Under the pieces are notes generated by a model that worked only from the letters and a program-made list of their open reading frames with translations, had not been told where the DNA came from and did not search any database. The position numbers and the translations under genes are program-made. 45,689 nt of DNA from contig JALSSC010000053.1 of assembly GCA_026984455.1 (NCBI GenBank), positions 1 through 45,689 on the forward strand, written 5' to 3'. The stretch comes from Chromatiaceae bacterium (GTDB lineage: Bacteria > Pseudomonadota > Gammaproteobacteria > Chromatiales > Chromatiaceae). Of this stretch, positions 39,991 through 45,689 are shown piece after piece. The first letter of the stretch is position 1; every line of letters begins with the position of its first letter.

Positions 39991-40021
39991 GGCAGAGAGG
40001 TCCTTTGCGGACGCCTCTGCC
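39991..40021 (-). promoter_or_regulatory. Long hairpin in the tRNA-Gln/prs spacer
   Basis: GGCAGAG (39991-39997) pairs with CTCTGCC (40015-40021), and inside it GTCC (40000-40003) pairs with GGAC (40009-40012) around TTTGC. It lies 74-104 bases before the prs ATG. A TATAGG -10-like sequence (minus strand, 39977-39982) is just downstream, so this could be promoter-overlapping or in a read-through leader. Confidence 0.4.
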
Positions 40022-40118
40022 GTGGAAAGAGGGCCTATGCCCCAATTGTTCAATCAGTCGCCGCTGACAAAACAGGTCCGGACCTCGCTGCCCCGGAACC
40101 TGCCCAAACGCAAACGGG

Positions 40119-40134
40119 GTGTCCGTTCGGACAC
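40119..40134 (-). terminator. Hairpin just past tRNA-Gln
   Basis: GTGTCCG (40119-40125) and CGGACAC (40128-40134) form a perfect stem with a two-base loop, 10 bases past the tRNA 3' end. On the minus strand it is followed by CCCCGTTTGCGTTT, a weak T-rich tail. It may be a terminator or a processing signal for the tRNA. Confidence 0.45.
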
Positions 40135-40144
40135 GGGTCTATGA

Positions 40145-40216
40145 CTGGGGCGGCAGGATTCGAACCTGCGCATGCCGGGATCAAAACCCGGTGCCTTACC
40201 GCTTGGCTACGCCCCA
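40145..40216 (-). tRNA. tRNA-Gln (anticodon TTG)
   Basis: On the minus strand TGGGGCG opens a 7-bp acceptor stem closed by CGCCCCA, with G as discriminator base. The D-arm contains AGCGGTAAGGCA, the anticodon stem CCGGG/CCCGG surrounds TTTTGAT with TTG as the anticodon, and the T-arm has GGTTCGAATCC. It closely matches E. coli tRNA-Gln(UUG). CCA is not encoded (the next bases are TCA). Its first ten bases are also the last codons and stop of ispE. Confidence 0.97.
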
Positions 40217-41085
40217 ATGAAATCTACCGGAAACTCGCGCGCCAGGGCCCGATGCAGGGGCGACCGGTTCCGTCCACGTGCCACGAAACCACGCCAAGGC
40301 GCCTCCGCGAGCCGCGCCTCGGCCTCGGCACGATCCTCAAAGGGCGCGAACACACAGGCCCCGGTGCCCGTCAGATGGCCCCCGCCCCGCGCCTGTAACC
40401 AGTCCAGGGCCCGTGCCACCTCGGGATAGGCGCGCCGTACCACACCGGTACAATCGTTGCCTTGGGTTCCCGCGACGAAGTCGGCTATTTTGAGCGGCGG
40501 GGAGTCCCGTGTCAATCCGGCATCATCGAATACCGCCGCCGTGGAGACCTGACATGAGGGGATCAGGACCAGATACCAGGGCTCGGCCGCCGCCACAGGA
40601 GTCAGACGTTCGCCCACGCCCTCTCCCCAGGCCGCCCGGCCGCGCACGAAGAAGGGGACATCGGCGCCCAACCCCAGAGCGATCTCCGCCAGCCTGTCCA
40701 GGCCCAGGTGCAGGCCCCACAAGCGGTCGAGCACCAGGAGCACCGTCGCGGCGTCGGAACTCCCGCCACCGAGGCCGCCGCCCAGGGGCAGGCGTTTGTC
40801 CAAGGCGATGTCCACCCCCAGGGCGGTGCCACTCTCGCCTTGCAGGGCGCGGGCGGCACGTACCGTGAGGTCCTGCCCTTCCGTGACGCCGGGGAGGGCG
40901 GAGCGGCGCCGCACACGCCCGTCCGCACGTGGCCGCAACCACAGGCGATCGCCGTGGTCGAGGAACTGGAACACCGTCTGCAGGAGGTGATAGCCATCGG
41001 CCCGCCGGCCGAGGATCCGCAACATCAGGTTGAGCTTGGCGGGCGCCGGCCAGGGACCGCTGAAGCCTTCCCCCGGGGCGGTCAA
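40207..41085 (-). CDS. ispE: 4-diphosphocytidyl-2-C-methyl-D-erythritol kinase
   Basis: A 292-residue GHMP kinase of the MEP isoprenoid pathway. Conserved features: PAPAKLNLMLRILGRRADGYH (split, ~13-33), LQTVFQFLDHGD, the ATP-binding loop PLGGGLGGGSSDAA (~100-113), LGADVPFFVRG, and the C-terminal GGGHLTGTGACVFAPF. The start is read as TTG at 41085, overlapping the stop of the TPR gene in TTGA; no ATG lies before the conserved PAPAKLN. The last codons and stop lie inside tRNA-Gln. In many relatives lolB sits directly upstream; here it is missing. Confidence 0.93.
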   Translation of the reverse strand: MTAPGEGFSGPWPAPAKLNLMLRILGRRADGYHLLQTVFQFLDHGDRLWLRPRADGRVRRRSALPGVTEGQDLTVRAARALQGESGTALGVDIALDKRLPLGGGLGGGSSDAATVLLVLDRLWGLHLGLDRLAEIALGLGADVPFFVRGRAAWGEGVGERLTPVAAAEPWYLVLIPSCQVSTAAVFDDAGLTRDSPPLKIADFVAGTQGNDCTGVVRRAYPEVARALDWLQARGGGHLTGTGACVFAPFEDRAEAEARLAEAPWRGFVARGRNRSPLHRALAREFPVDFIGA

Positions 41086-42812
41086 GCGCCGCCCCCCCGG
41101 CGGGAGATCCCCAGCAGTCCGCGCAGGCGCTTCAGATGCGTGCTCTTGGGATGGCGCTTCCAGGCCTCGCGCCAGATCCTGCGCGCCTGCCGGTGCCGGT
41201 CCAGTTTCCATAGCACCTCCACCAGATGAGCGGTGATCTCGGGGTCGTCGTCCTGGGCATGGGCACGCCGGAGGTATGGGAGCGCCTCGTGGAGCCGGCC
41301 CAGGCGGTATTGCACCCAGCCCATGCTGTCCAACACCGCCGCCGAATCGGGTTTGAGCGCCAGTGCGCGCTGGATGTAACCCAGGGCCTCCTGGAGACGA
41401 TCGGTCTGATCGGCCAGGGTGTAGCCCAGGGCGTTGAGGGCGTCGGCGTGGTCGGGATGGGCCTTCAGGATACGGCGCAGATCCCGCTCCATCGCGTCCA
41501 CCCGGCCGAGCTGAACCGCGGTGAGGGCCCGGGCGTAGAGCAGGTCGGGGTTGTCCGGGTGGCCCTCGAGCGCCCGGTCGTAGAGAGTCAGGGCCTGTTT
41601 CAGATGGCCGGCGTCACGCAACAGATCACCTTCGACCAGGACCAGGTCCAGCGCCCGTTCAGGGATCCTGGTGGCGAGGGCGTGGAGGGTCTCCAGGGCC
41701 TCCGCGAGACGTCCTTGTTTGGCATAGAGGTCCGCGAGGCGTACCCGGGCATCGAACAGGATCGGGCCGTCCGCCTTGAGGAACCAGTCCACCGCCTCAG
41801 CCTCATGTCCCCGGAGTTCCGCGATCTGGCCGAGATAGAAGGCCGCCTGATCGGCCTTTTCATCCGTGCGATAGAGGACCTCGAAATGCCGCTGGGCGGC
41901 CTTGAGATCCTTGAGTTCCAGCGCCAACACCCCAAGGGCGAAACGGGTGTCGGGGTCGTCCGGATGGCCCTTCAGCAGGCGCGCAAACTGGCGGCGCGCC
42001 CCACGGTAGTCCTTCAGATCCAGCAACAGGCGGGCATAGGCGGTGCGCAGGGGGCGGCTGTCGGGAGCGCTCTCCAGGGCCCGTTCCAACTCCCTGCGCG
42101 CCGCCTTCTTCTTGCCCTCCAGGCCCAGCACCCGTACCAGCAGGGTACGCGCCTCCTGCCATTGGGGACGCTTGGCCAGTACCTGACGGCAATGGGCCTC
42201 GGCGGCCGGATAGAGGCGCAGGCTGGCCTCCAGCATGGCCAGGGCGTAAAGGCCCTCGGGCGGATCGCCGGCGCCCCCCACCAGGGCGCGCATGAGGTCC
42301 AGGCGTACCCGCGAGTCCTCCACCAGAGAGAGCAGCCGGACCACTTCGATATAGACGTTCTCCTTGCCCTCGCCGGTCTGGGCCAGGGCCAGCACCCGCC
42401 GCAGCGCCTTCAGGGCGGCCCGGCGATCACCCTTGCGGGCCTTGAGCACGGCGTCGATACGCAAGGCCGCGACTGAATCCGGGGCGAGTTCCAGCCACAG
42501 ATCCACGGCCTCGCGCAATCTGCTGTCGTCCTTCAGATGCAGTGCCTGCTGTACCGCCCACTGGGCCAGACGCGGGTCCCTGCCCAGGCGGGCCGCCGCC
42601 AGGTAGCGTTCGAAGGCCTGGGCGTGGTCGCCCTCGCGCCCGGCCAACTCCGCCGCCAACACCGTAAACACCAGATCCGAGGTGGGGCCGGGCCGGGCCG
42701 GCGCGGCCAGCACCGGCGGGTGGGCCCCGGGGCGACCGGGCAGCCCCTCGCAACCATTCACCAGGAGCAGGACGACGAACAGAATGGCACCAATATATAA
42801 GGAGTTCTTCAT
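41082..42812 (-). CDS. TPR-repeat lipoprotein
   Basis: A 576-residue protein. The N-terminus is a lipoprotein signal (LFVVLLLVNGC, lipid Cys21), and the rest is a series of tetratricopeptide repeats from ~45 to ~560, for example KDYRGARRQFARLLKGHPDD and DALNALGYTLADQTDRLQEA. The family is common in gammaproteobacteria upstream of lolB/ispE and opposite hemA. It is probably attached to the outer membrane as a scaffold for envelope proteins; its partners are not known. It is divergent from hemA with 116 bases between, in a short AT-rich spacer. No good ribosome binding site is visible. Confidence 0.92.
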   Translation of the reverse strand: MKNSLYIGAILFVVLLLVNGCEGLPGRPGAHPPVLAAPARPGPTSDLVFTVLAAELAGREGDHAQAFERYLAAARLGRDPRLAQWAVQQALHLKDDSRLREAVDLWLELAPDSVAALRIDAVLKARKGDRRAALKALRRVLALAQTGEGKENVYIEVVRLLSLVEDSRVRLDLMRALVGGAGDPPEGLYALAMLEASLRLYPAAEAHCRQVLAKRPQWQEARTLLVRVLGLEGKKKAARRELERALESAPDSRPLRTAYARLLLDLKDYRGARRQFARLLKGHPDDPDTRFALGVLALELKDLKAAQRHFEVLYRTDEKADQAAFYLGQIAELRGHEAEAVDWFLKADGPILFDARVRLADLYAKQGRLAEALETLHALATRIPERALDLVLVEGDLLRDAGHLKQALTLYDRALEGHPDNPDLLYARALTAVQLGRVDAMERDLRRILKAHPDHADALNALGYTLADQTDRLQEALGYIQRALALKPDSAAVLDSMGWVQYRLGRLHEALPYLRRAHAQDDDPEITAHLVEVLWKLDRHRQARRIWREAWKRHPKSTHLKRLRGLLGISRRGGGA

Positions 42813-42928
42813 AATATGCTGGTGGCTCGAAGCGGTTGGAATCTCCCGAGTATACGGGGAACCCCTTCCCCTTTGAATTCAAGCTGATGACATTTAAACT
42901 GCACCAACGTTCCAAAGGGCTTCGCCAG

Positions 42929-44196
42929 ATGACCATCCTTGCCCTCGGCCTCAACCACAAGACCGCCCCGGTGGAGATGCGGGAGCGCCTGACCTTCGGG
43001 CCGGACGTGCTCGCCGCCGCCCTGCGCCGCCTGCGGGACCTGCCCGGCCTGGACGAGGCCCTGATCCTCTCTACCTGCAACCGCACCGAACTCTATTGCG
43101 TGCTCGACGCCCGCCCCGACGACGAGCCCGTGTCGCGCTGGCTGTGCGAATTCCATGGCCTCGACCTGGACCGGGTCGCCCCGTACCTGTACGCCCACTT
43201 CGACCGGGAGGCCGTGCGTCACCTGCTGCGCGTGGCCAGCGGGCTCGACTCCCTGGTCCTGGGTGAGCCCCAGATCCTCGGTCAGGTCAAGGCCGCCTAT
43301 CAGGGGGCGCTCCAGTGCGGGACCACCGGCAAGCTCCTGGGGCGTCTGTTTCAACACTGCTTCGCCGCGGCCAAGCAGATCCGCACCGACACCGCCATCG
43401 GCAACAATCCGGTGTCGGTGGCCTTCGCCGCGGTGAGCCTGGCCCACCAGATCTTCGCCGATCTCTCCCAACAGACCGCCCTGCTGATCGGCGCCGGCGA
43501 GACCATCGAACTGGCCGCCCGCCACCTGCATCAACACGGCGTGGGGCACATCATCGTCGCCAACCGCACCGTGGAACGCGCCCACGCCCTGGCCGCCCCG
43601 TTCGACGGCTACGCCATCGCCCTCACCGAGATCCCGGCGCATCTCCCCGATGCCGACATCGTCATCTCCTCCACCGCCAGTCCCCTGCCGGTGCTGGGCA
43701 AGGGCACCGTGGAGAGCGCCCTCAGGAAACGCCGCCACCGTCCCGTCTTCATGGTGGACATCGCCGTGCCGCGTGATATCGAGGTGGAGGTGGGCGAACT
43801 GGCCGACGTCTATCTCTACACCGTGGACGACCTGGAACAGGTGGTGGAGGAGAACAGGCGCTCCCGCGCCGAGGCGGCCGGACAGGCCGAGGAGATCGTG
43901 GATCTGCTCACCGAGGAATTCATGTCCTGGCTGCGCTCCCTGGACGCCGTGGGCCTGATCCAGGACTTCCGCCGCCAGGCCGAGGGTGTCCGCGACCAGG
44001 TCCTCGCCCGTGCCCGCCAGCGGCTCGCAAACGGCCAACCGCCCGCCGAGGTCCTGGAACGCCTCGCCTACGAACTCACCAACAAGCTCTTGCACAACCC
44101 CAGCACCGGGCTGCGCCGCGCCGGCATGGACGGCCGCTCCGAGCTGCTGGATGCGGCCAACGAGCTGTTCGGCCTGGCGCGTACCGACGAGGCCTC

Positions 44197-44200
<4 letters not shown>
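42929..44200 (+). CDS. hemA: Glutamyl-tRNA reductase
   Basis: A 423-residue enzyme that reduces glutamyl-tRNA-Glu to glutamate-1-semialdehyde, the committed step of tetrapyrrole synthesis by the C5 pathway. The nucleophile Cys50 lies in [11 protein letters not shown]. Other motifs: [34 protein letters not shown], the NADPH domain with [16 protein letters not shown], and the C-terminal dimerisation helix. ATG 42929 is chosen because AAGGG lies nine bases upstream and the family start is [14 protein letters not shown]. The stop overlaps the prfA start in ATGA. Abundant c-type cytochromes here give a clear use for its product. Confidence 0.97.
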
Positions 44201-45272
<1,072 letters not shown>

Positions 45273-45276
<4 letters not shown>

Positions 45277-45689
45277 ACGTGGGCGAGGCCCTGGCCTGGG
45301 GGCGGGAGCGCCTCGCCCGGCTGGAGGATGCGCACCCGGGCGCCGAGGCGGAACACCTCCTCGCCGCCCTCCTCGGCCGTCCCCGGGCCTGGCTGTACGC
45401 CTGGCCCGAGGCCCCCCTCGACGCCACGGTGGCGGCCCGCTTCCAGGCCTGGGTGGCGCGCCGCGCCCAAGGCGAGCCCCTGGCCTATCTCCTCGGCCGC
45501 TGGTCGTTCCGGGACCTGGACCTGGAGGTGGGCCCCGGCGTCCTGGTGCCCCGCCCCGAGACCGAGACCCTGGTGGAACACGCCCTCGCGGCCTTCCCCG
45601 CCGAGGCCCCCGTGCGCGTCCTGGACCTGGGCACCGGCAGCGGCGCCATCGCCGCCGCCATCGCCCGGGAGCGCCCCGGCTGGCGGGGG
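45273..45689 (+). CDS. prmC: Release factor glutamine methyltransferase (partial, cut by window end)
   Basis: The first 139 codons of the enzyme that N5-methylates the GGQ glutamine of release factors. An N-terminal helical domain has [19 protein letters not shown], followed by [16 protein letters not shown] and the SAM-binding loop [16 protein letters not shown]. The catalytic NPPY motif is beyond the window. The ATG overlaps the prfA stop in ATGA. The frame is open to the last base, so nothing suggests truncation other than the window edge. Confidence 0.95.

Overview
The window is about 45.7 kb of GC-rich gammaproteobacterial chromosome, mostly housekeeping genes packed at operon spacing. 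Several blocks match the usual gammaproteobacterial order: ribF-ileS-lspA, yibN-secB-gpsA, gpmI-envC-ctpA-yibQ, sucA-sucB, prs-rplY-pth, ispE-tRNA-Gln-prs and hemA-prfA-prmC. Together with a tetraheme NapC-type cytochrome, a diheme c-type cytochrome, MsrPQ, a pyruvate:ferredoxin oxidoreductase and an ArsR regulator of persulfide-sensor type, this suggests a respiratory, possibly sulfur-metabolising member of the Chromatiales/Ectothiorhodospiraceae region of the tree. That placement is an inference from gene content; no marker here fixes the species.

Layout. 1-2.7 kb is accessory: a possible insertion-sequence end at the window edge, a heptad-repeat coiled-coil membrane protein with tandem DNA repeats, and a secreted protein with two PPC-like domains. 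2.8-6.8 kb carries ptsP (minus) divergent from msrP-msrQ (plus). 6.9-12.3 kb carries nifJ, a dihydroorotate-dehydrogenase-like gene, and an hsp20 gene behind a recognisable sigma-32 promoter. 12.4-20.9 kb is all on the minus strand: a REP-like palindrome, a hypothetical gene, ribF-ileS-lspA-formyltransferase, yibN-secB-gpsA, and arsR. 21-27.4 kb is on the plus strand: gpmI-envC-ctpA-yibQ-DJ-1/yajL and a REC-HATPase response regulator. proS (minus) follows. 29.4-32.3 kb is the most unusual block: CBS protein and diheme cytochrome c on plus, converging with NapC-type cytochrome and a periplasmic ankyrin protein on minus. 33-37.1 kb is sucAB, followed by a frameshifted FecR-like remnant. 37.6-41.1 kb (minus) is prs, rplY, pth, tRNA-Gln and ispE, downstream of a TPR lipoprotein. 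The window ends with hemA-prfA-prmC on plus, prmC being cut by the edge.

How the genes fit together. PFOR and 2-oxoglutarate dehydrogenase E1/E2 give central carbon metabolism two different 2-oxoacid decarboxylation chemistries. EnvC, CtpA, YibQ, LspA and SecB serve the cell envelope and export. MsrPQ, the NapC/diheme cytochrome/ankyrin block, the rhodanese and the ArsR regulator point to periplasmic redox and sulfur chemistry. Translational coupling is frequent: ATGA overlaps at lspA/formyltransferase, sucA/sucB, hemA/prfA and prfA/prmC, and TTGA overlaps at gpmI/envC and TPR/ispE. No CRISPR array, prophage or defence island is visible. The best candidates for something undescribed are the CBS-cytochrome/ankyrin-NapC block, the lspA-coupled formyltransferase and the small orphan genes.
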